A DNA stretch of 20,303 nt, taken from contig CAUYUJ010015741.1 in the NCBI GenBank assembly GCA_963575745.1, forward strand, positions 295,001 through 315,303. Reading direction: 5' to 3'. The notes beneath the pieces were generated by a model. It was not told where the DNA came from, did no database searches, and saw only the letters and a program-made list of their open reading frames with translations. The stretch comes from Prorocentrum cordatum (Eukaryota > Sar > Dinophyceae > Prorocentrales > Prorocentraceae). The number at the start of each line of letters is the position of its first letter. Within the stretch, counting starts at the first letter, position 1. Shown here in pieces: positions 1 through 6,990 of the stretch. The translations under genes were made by a program, and so were the position numbers.

Positions 1-32
1 CCCAAGAGGCTTCCCAGCAGGGCCCCGAGCGG

Positions 33-95
33 GAAAAATCGTCGATTTCCATTATGTTTTTCTATGATTTTCGCATTCTCCCCTTTTCGCCGTCC
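33..95. repeat. AT-richer island with AAATCGTCGATTT, copy 1
   Basis: The 13-mer AAATCGTCGATTT (36-48) has perfect 6-base inverted arms (AAATCG/CGATTT) around one central base. It is followed by a T-rich stretch and then a new CCAAGACGG array. The same arrangement recurs at 584-655, at 3562-3570 joined to 11337 onward, and in looser form at 1887, 12727, 14650 and 15735. Confidence 0.7.
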
Positions 96-583
96 CTGCG
101 CTCCAACCAAGACGGCCCAAGAGGTCCCAAAGACCGCTCCAAGACCACCGACGAGGCCCGCAAGAGGGCCTCAAGACGGGCCAAGAGGGCCCCCAGACGG
201 TCCCAAGACGCCCCGAGACAGCCCAAGACGGCTCCCCAAGACGGCCCCAGAGGGCCCCGGGACGCCCCAAGATGGGTCCAAGACGCGCCAAGAGAGCCCC
301 AAGAGGCCCCCAAGACGGCCCCAAAGGGCTCCGGGACGCCCCAAGATGGGCCCAAGACGCCGAAGATTGGGCCAAGACGGCCCCAGAGGCGGCCAAAATG
401 CCCCAAGAGGCTGCCCAGGAGGCTTCCTAGCAGGCCCCCAGAAGCCCCCAAGACGGCCCCGGAGAGCCCCGGCACGCTTAAAGATGGGCCCAAGACGCCC
501 GAGATTCGCCCCAGGCGGCCCAAGAGGCGTCCAAGACGCCCGAAGAGGCCTCCCAAGAGGCCTCCCAAGAGGGTCCCGAGCGA

Positions 584-655
584 CAGAAATCGTCGATTTC
601 TACTGTGTTTTTCTATGTTTTCGGCCTCCTCGCTTCTTCGGCTTCCCGACGCTCC
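584..655. repeat. AT-richer island with AAATCGTCGATTT, copy 2 (empty-site reference)
   Basis: The palindromic 13-mer occupies 587-599 and is followed by a T-rich run. This is the uninterrupted counterpart of the site where the retrotransposon entered copy R2: the left element flank matches up to about 595 and the right element flank resumes at about 597. Confidence 0.8.
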
Positions 656-876
656 AAGACGGCCCAAGAAGTCCCCCCGACCGCTCCAAGACGGCCGAAG
701 AGGACCCCAAGAGAGCCCCAAGACGGGCCAGGAGGGCCCCCAGACGGTCCCAAGACGCCCCAGGACGGCCCCAGGACGGCCCAGGAGGCGCCCAAGACGG
801 CAGAGGCACCCAAGACGGCCCGAGAGGGCCCTAAGAGCTCCCCCGGGAGGCCCAAAAGAAGGCCGAAGAGGCTCCG

Positions 877-1080
877 AAACGGCCCCCACGAAGCCTTCAG
901 TGCCTTCAGAATTCCCTCCAGGAGCGGGGGAGCAGACGAGAGGCGACAGGCATATCGCAGGCAAAATCGCCCCAAGAGATCCCCAAACGGCCCCCACGAA
1001 GCCCTAAGTGGCCTCAGAATTGCTTCCAGGAGGGGGGGAGCGGACGAGAGGCGACCGGCATATCGAAGGCACAAAAGAAC
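877..1080. repeat. 108-bp tandem duplication inside R1
   Basis: Two diverged units start at 877 and 985 (AAACGGCCCCCACGAAGCC). Both contain GGGGGAGC, then ACGAGAGGCGAC and GGCATATCG. The same pair is present in R2 at 11715 and 11823 with the same 108-bp period, so the duplication predates the duplication of the composite repeat. Confidence 0.8.
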
Positions 1081-1886
1081 AATGTTGGACGCTCCGAGGG
1101 CCTTCGATGTTTCTCCGTTGGGGAGAGTCGTCGTAGGATCGACGATTGCCGACCGAGGGCAGCGAATCCAGTGGAGGCCCAAGAGGCCCCCAGGAGCCCA
1201 AAAGAGATCCCCAAGAGGTGCCACGGGGCTTAAAAACTGCTTCGAAGCGAGGGGGGCGGACGAGGGGACCGCCTCAGGAGGTTTTGGACGGTTTTGGGCC
1301 TCAAAATCGTCAGCTTTACGACGGTTTTGGAAGGATTTTGGCCTTCTCGCCTTTCCCGCTTTCCGACGCTCGAAGACGGCCCAAGAGGCCTCCAAGAGCG
1401 CCCCAGAACGGCCCAAGAGGTTTCCAAGAACGCCCCAAGACAGCCCAAGAGGGCCCCAAGACGACCCAAGTGACGCTCAAGACGGCCCACGAGGGCCCGA
1501 AGACAGGCCCAAGAGGGGGCCAAGAGGGGGACCACGGACCGAAAATCCGAGCCTTCCGCCCCAAGAGGGCGCCAGGAGGCCCCCAAGAGGCCCCAAGAGG
1601 CCGCCAAAAATCCCCCCAAGAGGCCCCAGGAGGCTCCCAAGGAGCCCAAACGAGGCCCCTACAGAGGCCCCAACAGCTTCCAAAATGGCCCCGAAGAGGC
1701 CTCGAGCCCGCCTCCGAGCTTCCTCGCCGCGAGGGGGCCCCAGACCGGCCCAGGACGGCCCAAGGCGCGCTCAAGACGGCCCAAGACGATTCCAAGACGG
1801 TCCCAGGAGGGTGCGCCCAGGACGGCCCAAGGACGCGCCCGTTCGGGGTCTCAAGACGGGCCAAGATGGCAAGAGAGTCCCAGCTG

Positions 1887-1957
1887 GCAAAAATCGTTAA
1901 TTTTCCATTGTTTACTGTTCCACCCTTTGCGTTTCCCGCCGTTTCGGCGGTCCGATG
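1887..1957. repeat. AT-richer island, diverged copy
   Basis: The core is AAATCGTTAATTTTCC, related to the AAATCGTCGATTTC core of the other islands. It is followed by a T-rich stretch and GTTTCCCGCCGTTTCGGCGG, then a new array. R2 has the same sequence at 12727-12795. Confidence 0.65.
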
Positions 1958-2430
1958 CACCAAGAGGCCCCAGAAAGTCCCAGGAGGGTCCGAGGAACCG
2001 CCCAGGAAGGCCCCAAGACGGGCCAAGACAGACCCAGCACAACCCAAGGCGCGCTGCGACGGCTCAAGACGGCTCCAAGACAGCCCCAAGAGGGTGCCAA
2101 CACGGCCCCTGCTGGGCCCAGGACGGCCCAAGGAGGCGCACAGGAGGGGCCCAAGACGACTCCAAGGCGGCCTCCTCACGGTCCCAGACGGCTCCAAGAC
2201 AGCCCCACGAGGACCCCGATGGGCCCAGGACGGCCTACGGACGCGCCCATGAGGGGCCCACGACGAACCAAGACGGCCCCATCAGGGCAAACGGCGCCCT
2301 CAAGACGGGCCTAGACGGCTCCAAGACGGCCCTTTGAGGGAGCCAACGCGGCCCCACACCCTTCGGGCGCACACTTGGGGGGGCTGGGAGCTTGCGACAA
2401 GTCTCCCACATTCATTGTCCTGCCCCATTC

Positions 2431-2469
2431 TGTTCGCCTGGAGGCCTCCTCCAACCCTGTGGGCGAACA
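2431..2469. repeat. Inverted repeat TGTTCGCC...GGCGAACA, first pair in R1
   Basis: Perfect 8-base arms at 2431-2438 and 2462-2469 flank a 23-base loop that itself holds the palindrome GGAGGCCTCC. The pair is kept in R2 (13269-13276/13300-13307). One arm is mutated in R3 (TGGTCGCC at 16361-16368). Function is unknown. Confidence 0.7.
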
Positions 2470-2757
2470 AGAGGAATCCCAGCGGGACGCCAACCCTGGG
2501 GCCCGTGGGCCCCGCGCCGCTTGGGCAGAAGACGAACGCCGGGTCTGACAGGCCAGCTACCGCCCCCCTTTGCCCGATATGCTGTGCCATTCTGTTCCCC
2601 CAGGGGCCTTGGCAAACTCTTCGGGCCAAGCAGACCGGACCCCTGGGACAGCAGCTAATTGATATGACCCTGGGACCTCTCCGCATTCTTCGGACGAGCA
2701 TCTGGGGGGCCCAGGAGATTCGGACACGTCTTCCCCATTCCTTGCCCTGTCCCGTTT

Positions 2758-2815
2758 TGTTCGCCCGAAGGCCTCCACAGACCCTCTGGGCGAGCAGAAA
2801 GGGACATGGCGAACA
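2758..2815. repeat. Inverted repeat TGTTCGCC...GGCGAACA, second pair in R1
   Basis: TGTTCGCC (2758-2765) pairs with GGCGAACA (2808-2815). An inner, near-perfect arm GGGCGAGCA lies at 2788-2796. The motif lies about 330 bases after the first pair, with a weakly related version at about 2590. R3 lacks roughly 80 bases here. Confidence 0.6.
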
Positions 2816-3225
2816 AACCCTTCCGTTGGCGGTGATGCGACTGGATCGCACCATCAAGGCGCGCCCGGAGGTGATGGCCGACCCAACAGCGGTTTCTCTT
2901 AAGAGTTCACTGGATTTCAAATTTTCTTGAAGCTCTCTTGGGCCCTCCCTGTAGATCCTTGCGAGCCTCCCCGGCGCTTTCGGTGGCTTTCCCCGATGGC
3001 CTCCCGAGCCCTTCCCCGAGCGCTCCTGAGACGCCTCAGATGGCTTCGACTTCGACGCACATCCCCGAGAGACTTCGAAACTGTCCTCAATAGGAGGGGG
3101 GTGAACGAGCAGTGCGCTGGGCCAAGCTGCTGCAGCGCTGCAAGAGCTCGGACACGAAGGCGCGGTCTCGCTGCCGCCGCCCGAGCCGCCGCCGTGTTTG
3201 TAGATTTTCGGTGCAATCTGCGCCG

Positions 3226-3330
3226 TTCCTCCGAGAACCATTCCAGAAAGATGTCGTGGACGGAGTCCACGGGTCAGCCCTAGTCTCTACTACATTGCAG
3301 GGCCCAGTGCGTGTCAGAAGGGCGCAGGCT
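3226..3330 (+). pseudogene. Decayed PPR-protein fragment at the end of R1
   Basis: The frame FLREPFQKDVVDGVHGSALVS is readable from 3226, as in R2 and R3. The following PPR start (SYNAGISACEKG in R2) is here mutated: the bases still align (CAGTGCGTGTCAGAAGGGCG), but the frame is lost. After about 3330 the sequence returns to GC-rich array. This is a remnant of PPR coding sequence carried at the end of the composite repeat. Confidence 0.6.
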
Positions 3331-3403
3331 CCAATGTCTCAAAACCGCCCCGGGCTGGCCCCGGGCCGCCCCGGGCCGCCCAGGCAGGCTCCAGGACATG
3401 TCG

Positions 3404-3570
3404 GGAGGGCCCCCAGAAGCCCCCAAGACGGCCCCGGAGAGCCCCGGCACGCTTAAAGATGGGCCCAAGACGCCCAAGATTCGCCCCAGGCGGCCCAAGA
3501 GGCGTCCAAGACGCCCGAAGAGGCCTCCCAAGAGGCCTCCCAAGAGGGCCCCGAGCGACAGAAATCATCG
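3404..3570. repeat. Left part of composite repeat R2, interrupted by the retrotransposon
   Basis: 3404-3570 matches 431-595 almost exactly, including the array and the start of the island (GACAGAAATCATCG). The match stops at 3570/3571, where the element begins. It resumes on the far side at 11336 with sequence matching 597 onward. Confidence 0.85.
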
Positions 3571-3571
3571 C

Positions 3572-3760
3572 TTCTGCACTAAAGTTGGGCCCAACCCTGA
3601 CGATGATGCGCTTTGTGCTTTTTCAGCCAGGCTCAAGTGTTTCGCAACACTCTTCACGATGTGTGTCTCTGTGCCTTCAAAAGAGATACTCAACTGCTTG
3701 CAATCTGGATTTTGGCAAAGGCTCTGCAACTGATCTGGCTCATGCACGCTCACCACCACC
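3572..3760 (-). repeat. Split direct repeat B2 (element 3' end)
   Basis: This 189-bp repeat matches 3963-4151 with three differences. Its outer end (TTCTGCACTAAAG on plus) forms the junction with host sequence at 3570/3571. Between B2 and A2 there is a 48-bp unique spacer (3761-3808) containing GATATAAAAG; I see nothing that proves it is a promoter. Confidence 0.9.
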
Positions 3761-3808
3761 AGTGAAGAGATATAAAAGTCAGGCCTCCGGCTGCACAGAA
3801 AGGGAGGG

Positions 3809-3961
3809 TGCGTGCTTGAGCCCATATGCGACGGCATACGAGCTCGTGGCGTGGTGTTCACCCTGAGCTTTCCCGAGGCCCGTCGGGCGAATACTATATC
3901 ACACCCACCCAAACGCCCAACGTGCAAACCGAAAACTACCATTCAAAATCTCATTAACTCA
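3809..3961 (-). repeat. Split direct repeat A2
   Basis: This 153-bp repeat matches A1 (11183-11335) with three differences. Its 5' end on the element strand (3961) lies one base from the 3' end of B1 (3963). The B1/A2 boundary is therefore the sequence obtained by joining the two outer ends of the element, as expected of a circular intermediate. Confidence 0.9.
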
Positions 3962-3962
3962 T

Positions 3963-4151
3963 TTCTGCACTAAAGTTGGGCCCAACCCTGACGATGATGC
4001 GCTTTGTGTTTTTTCAGCCAGGCTCAAGTGTTTCGCAACACTCTTCACGATGTGCGTCTCTGTGCCTTCAAAAGAGATACTCAACTGCTTGCAAACTGGA
4101 TTTTGGCAAAGGCTCTGCAACTGATCTGGCTCATGCACGCTCACCACCACC
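3963..4151 (-). repeat. Split direct repeat B1
   Basis: This is the second copy of B2 at an offset of 391 bp, with three differences. It directly abuts A2 and overlaps the last codons of ORF3, whose stop lies at 4131-4133. Confidence 0.9.
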
Positions 4152-5369
4152 CGCCTCCGCGAGCGGTCCAAAGTTGGTCAGGGCAGAGATATTTGCGTAC
4201 CGGTTGCCGTCGCCCGCTCCCGCACTGCGGCCCTGTGCTGGAAAGACCTTGCCGGCCCACTGGAAGGCTGTCTGCAGGCTGCGCCGGAGCCACAAGAGCC
4301 CGCGCGCGGCGCGGCGGAGCAGCCTGCGAGGAAGCCCATTGGGGAGGGTCGGGGCGCCGACCAGAGCATCCGGTCCTGGCTCGAGGTCAGGCGCAGGGAA
4401 GCTATCGACGGCGAGCGACTGCAGTCGCTCGGCCATGCTGGGAGCCTCGGCGGTCTCGTTGATTCCGAGGAGGGCCCAAGACGGATTCGCCCACTGGGGC
4501 CGGAAATAGACCGAGACCACCCCCCAGGCGATCCCGACGTGTCCGCATGGAAACCAGCGGACCCAGAAGCTCACAAGAGAGTAAAGCTGAGGCGAACGAA
4601 AAACTGCGTGGGTGAATTCGCCTATGGGGCGGCGTGCGGAGGACAGAAGGAGGAGGCGCTCGAGCTCAGACGTCGTGTCCGGCTCCAGCCTCAGGACGTG
4701 CTGAACCTCCGGCTCGGCGAGAAATTCTTCCCAGCTGTCCTCGACCTCGACGAAAAGACGCCCGGAACTCCCGTGGGCCTCCACGTCCAAAAGGTCGACT
4801 CCCCTCCACGCAGCTTCGACCACGCCGATGGAACCGTCTGTTACTGCCGTAACAAATTTAGCTGCACTGGTGCTGACGCTGGCAGCCGCCGCGATGATGC
4901 GCCCGCCCGCGGTGCCCACCTCCTCAGCCACATCCGTCAAGACGATCAGGCTGCGCGAAGTGTTCGGGAACAAGCACGCGGGGAAGGCGCTGAAGAAGAG
5001 GATCGCCAGCAACACCCTGAAAAAGGCCGAGCCCGTCGGCAGCCGCTTCATCATGCCCATGATGAGGCCCTTCTTCTGGTTAGGCGATGCGGCAGCCCGG
5101 GCCCCCGGCGGGGCCTTGACCCGCGGTGGAGGCGCTGGGCTCGTCCAGGGCGGTGCCGGCGGGATCTCGAACGGGCCCAGCGGCGGAGGCGTGTCCACCC
5201 TGCTGGTCATGGGCGTGCCCGGCGCTGGCGTAGCTGGCGTGCCCGGCAAGCTGGGGACAAAGCCCCAGCTGGCCGCCGAGCCCGGCGTGGGCGGCGTCCC
5301 CGCTGCCCCGCGGGGCCGCCCGCGGCCGCCGCGTCCTGCTGGTCTGGGCGTGCCCGGTGCTGGCAGCAT
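4131..5369 (-). CDS. ORF3, proline-rich putative membrane protein of the retrotransposon
   Basis: About 412 codons from the ATG at 5369; a TTG just before it is less likely to be used. The first hundred residues are low-complexity Pro/Gly/Ala/Thr with PGTP repeats. A hydrophobic segment follows (AFFRVLLAILFFSAFPACLF, about residues 115-134), preceded by the basic KGLIMGMMKRLP, which looks like a signal anchor. A second apolar stretch is near residues 262-292 (SLVSFWVRWFPCGH...GIAWGVVSVYF). The middle is acidic (VEVEDSWEEFLAEPEVQ) and the C-terminus is Arg-rich (RRLLRRAARGLLWLRRSL). I recognise no family, and the SGNH hydrolase found in some Ngaro elements is not evident. The start overlaps the recombinase frame and the stop lies in B1. 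The low-complexity first part may instead be partly non-coding, with translation starting at Met104-108. Confidence 0.6.
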   Translation of the reverse strand: MLPAPGTPRPAGRGGRGRPRGAAGTPPTPGSAASWGFVPSLPGTPATPAPGTPMTSRVDTPPPLGPFEIPPAPPWTSPAPPPRVKAPPGARAAASPNQKKGLIMGMMKRLPTGSAFFRVLLAILFFSAFPACLFPNTSRSLIVLTDVAEEVGTAGGRIIAAAASVSTSAAKFVTAVTDGSIGVVEAAWRGVDLLDVEAHGSSGRLFVEVEDSWEEFLAEPEVQHVLRLEPDTTSELERLLLLSSARRPIGEFTHAVFRSPQLYSLVSFWVRWFPCGHVGIAWGVVSVYFRPQWANPSWALLGINETAEAPSMAERLQSLAVDSFPAPDLEPGPDALVGAPTLPNGLPRRLLRRAARGLLWLRRSLQTAFQWAGKVFPAQGRSAGAGDGNRYANISALTNFGPLAEAGGGERA

Positions 5370-5781
5370 CAAGGCCTGTGCGGACCTGGTCGAACCACCG
5401 GCGCGTGGCCCAGTCTAGGGCGGGCTGAAGTCCTGCCGCCCGCAGGGCCGTGCCGACCTGAGAGGCTTGAACCACATCGATGTAGATGCGCAGCGACGAG
5501 TCGACCCTCCACCTCCCTGTCTCCCGGATGGCCTCGAAGGGAACCCCGAGAGCGGCCGACTCCGACGCGAAGCCAGCCCGGGGGCTGTAGGGGCCCCAGC
5601 CGACGTCCAGGGAGTACTGAGCCTGGACGGCCTTGATCAGGTTTCGGTAGGACGGAAGCGAGACCGGGAACAGCCGAGCACCTGCAGGGGTAGTGCGCCG
5701 TAGCAGCCGGAGGCCCTCCGCGAGGTGCCCCTCGTTCTCCTCCAGGAAGGACGCGGACTGGGGCCTCTTGGCCTTGGTCAT
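5080..5781 (-). pseudogene. Tyrosine recombinase, C-terminal catalytic part
   Basis: The frame opens with TKAKRPQ and reaches the catalytic C-terminus: YSPRAGFASESAALGVPFEA (box II Arg68; the usual HxxR is YSPR), then GRW (Trp91 in the His/Trp position) and SSLRIYIDVV, with Tyr100 the likely nucleophile (codon about 5482-5484). The enzyme should insert the circular DNA form of the element by strand exchange through a 3'-phosphotyrosine. The domain ends near residue 125. The rest of this frame, down to 5080, overlaps the Pro-rich start of ORF3 and is probably not real protein. It is separated from the N-terminal part by a frame change at 5778-5781, where the upstream TGA and this ATG overlap as ATGA. 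Box I lies in the preceding frame, so the enzyme is split in this copy. Confidence 0.8.
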
Positions 5782-6227
5782 GGCCCGAACCCAAGACTAA
5801 CCACGACAGGCCCGCAGCCCCTAGGATAGCCCCAGGCCTCCGGGAGGGTGATGTCATCAGGCTCAATCCCCAACATCTCGCTAGGCCTCATCCCGAACTT
5901 GCCCTGAAGCACGATACCGAAACCCAGACGTGGATAACCTCTGGCACAAAAATGGACGCGCATCCAGGCACATACGTTGCTAACCATCGGGACCGTGTGC
6001 CGAGGCTGGTGGGCGTAGTCCCAGCCCTTCAGGGCCGCTCTCACTCGACACAACCGCCCCTTCATACGCGGAAAACGGAACTCCACAGCGGCCACCAGCA
6101 TGGAGAACTTAGACTTAGTCAAAACCCCCTTGCCGACCACCTCGGAGCCCCCGAACATCTTGAAATCCATCAGTGCGTCATCCCACTGATCGGGGGTGAA
6201 TGGCTCCCTTCCCCCCGCGAACACCAC
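5778..6227 (-). pseudogene. Tyrosine recombinase, core-binding and box I part
   Basis: 149 codons. The segment GKFGMRPSEMLGIEPDDITL holds box I of tyrosine recombinases, with Arg114 (codon 5886-5888) as the first catalytic arginine. Upstream helices (FTPDQWDDALMDFKM...LTKSKFSMLVAAVEFRFP) fit the DNA-binding SAM-like region of DIRS/Ngaro recombinases. The frame ends at TGA 5778-5780 just where box II should follow after VVVSLG, and box II continues in the next frame from 5781. The apparent start is a GTG inside the domain, because the true N-terminus lies in yet another frame (6221-6316). Confidence 0.8.
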
Positions 6228-6316
6228 ATCAAAAAGGGAACTACCGCCTCCTTGTACTTCAAAACTGTATCGGCCGTGACCCGCCCCTCCTCATGTTCAT
6301 CTATCAGTTCTGGATG
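6221..6316 (-). pseudogene. Tyrosine recombinase, N-terminal segment in a third frame
   Basis: The residues ELIDEHEEGRVTADTVLKYK followed by EAVVPFLMWC are typical of the start of the N-terminal SAM-like domain of a tyrosine recombinase. The frame must change near 6211-6227 to continue into the box I part. A C6 run (6211-6216) lies there, and gain or loss of one base in it would join the frames. The RNase H frame ends at 6304, so the two coding regions overlap slightly. Confidence 0.65.
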
Positions 6317-6990
6317 GTGCGGTCCGTCCTGGCCTGGTCCTGCAGCTCCTGATGCGCTCCCTCGAGTACCTCCTGCCATGTCTTACACCTGGAGACCCAG
6401 TCCGCCGGCATCCGCCAGGTCTCGACCCAGGGGAGGAGCAGCCTAATCTCGGCCGCCGCGCACAACGCGCATCGCCTGCGCAGGGGGAAGTCGAGGGGGC
6501 CCGCCGATGATCTCCCCTTGGCTATTGCAAACGCAACGGGCATGTTGTCCTCAAAAGAGATCAGCTTACAGCGGAAGAAACCTTCGACCACGACGACCCT
6601 CTCAAGCATCAAGATCACTGACCTCATCTCGCTGACCGTGATATGCTCCTCCCACTTCCACCTCCCCGCGGCGACCGGGACCCAGCACCTGGACAGCTCC
6701 CAGAAATCCTTCGGGATCGCGGAGACGGGCAGGGTGGGTACGAGAGCTCCGGAACCCTTCTGTAGAACTTTCCTCTCGTGGCCCATGCGCGTGAGGGCGA
6801 AACCCGGCTTGGCCCCGGCCTCCCAGAGCCTCTGAACGCCCCGGTCGGGGAGAGCGGTAGCAACCATGCCCAAGCCCCCACAGTCCAGGCCGTTCGAGCC
6901 CTCGGCATCCGTGGCCAGCACGATCCTGGAGATGGGGGCCCCGAGGTCCACGTATACGCCCCATGAGTCCCCTTCGCATGGTTCTCCACT
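6304..6990 (-). CDS. RNase H domain of the retrotransposon Pol
   Basis: RNase H degrades the RNA strand during reverse transcription. Counting from the GTG at 6951, the four acidic positions are visible: Asp15 in VLATDAEGSNG, Glu108 in ITVSEMRSVI, Asp135 in LISFEDNMPV and Asp184 in ETWRMPADWVSR, the last resembling the NPADxxSR motif of DIRS-type RNase H. Readable sequence extends upstream to about 6990 (GVYVDLGAPIS), where an in-frame TGA in the RNase H frame meets the RT frame, so RT and RNase H are separated by one frameshift in this copy. I see no DAM-like adenine methyltransferase after the domain, unlike DIRS1. The region could be expressed only as part of a Pol fusion. Confidence 0.8.
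   Translation of the reverse strand, partial: SGEPCEGDSWGVYVDLGAPISRIVLATDAEGSNGLDCGGLGMVATALPDRGVQRLWEAGAKPGFALTRMGHERKVLQKGSGALVPTLPVSAIPKDFWELSRCWVPVAAGRWKWEEHITVSEMRSVILMLERVVVVEGFFRCKLISFEDNMPVAFAIAKGRSSAGPLDFPLRRRCALCAAAEIRLLLPWVETWRMPADWVSRCKTWQEVLEGAHQELQDQARTDRTIQN

Larger units (their letters stand above)
100..2335. repeat. Degenerate GC-rich short-unit arrays
   Basis: Units of about 9-12 bases resembling CCCAAGACGG or CCCAAGAGG follow one another with variable spacing. T is almost absent from the plus strand in many stretches while A is common, so the strands are strongly asymmetric. Stop codons are therefore rare on both strands, giving spurious overlapping ORFs of more than 300 codons, rich in P, K, R on plus and G, L, W on minus. 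The arrays are interrupted by the AT-richer islands and the non-array block listed separately. Nothing suggests that they encode protein. Confidence 0.85.
431..3330 (+). repeat. Composite dispersed repeat, copy R1 (uninterrupted)
   Basis: This stretch recurs almost base for base as 3404-3570 plus 11336-about 14420 (R2), and its right half recurs at 15866-17240 (R3). In order it contains a GC-rich CCAAGACGG-type array, an AT-richer island at 584-655, more array, a 108-bp tandem duplication, a non-array block at 1080-1320, a second island at 1887-1957, array to about 2335, a conserved tail (2335-3270) and a decayed PPR start. Identity with R2 is very high: 1060-1310 against 11900-12145 shows essentially one difference. 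Most R1/R2 differences are small indels, for example an expansion of about 100 bp in R2 near 11535-11640. No transposase or terminal repeat was recognised, so the mode of spread is unknown. Confidence 0.85.

Noticed and set aside
54-1007. Long ORFs on both strands through the GC-rich arrays (also 605-1900, 1146-2252, 11846-13672, 11842-13035)
   Set aside because: They overlap on both strands and several frames, translate to low-complexity P/K/R or G/L/W repeats, and are explained by the near absence of T (hence of stop codons) in the arrays.
877-1080. CRISPR-like direct repeats
   Set aside because: Only two diverged 108-bp units with no spacers; a tandem duplication explains them, and the context is eukaryotic.
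3766-3779. TATA-like GATATAAAAG in the spacer between B2 and A2 as a promoter
   Set aside because: It is a single short AT-rich match, outside the 5' end of the element, and dinoflagellates generally lack canonical TATA promoters.
4539-5636. Plus-strand ORF of 365 codons
   Set aside because: It is antisense to ORF3 and the recombinase, Arg-rich and without motifs.
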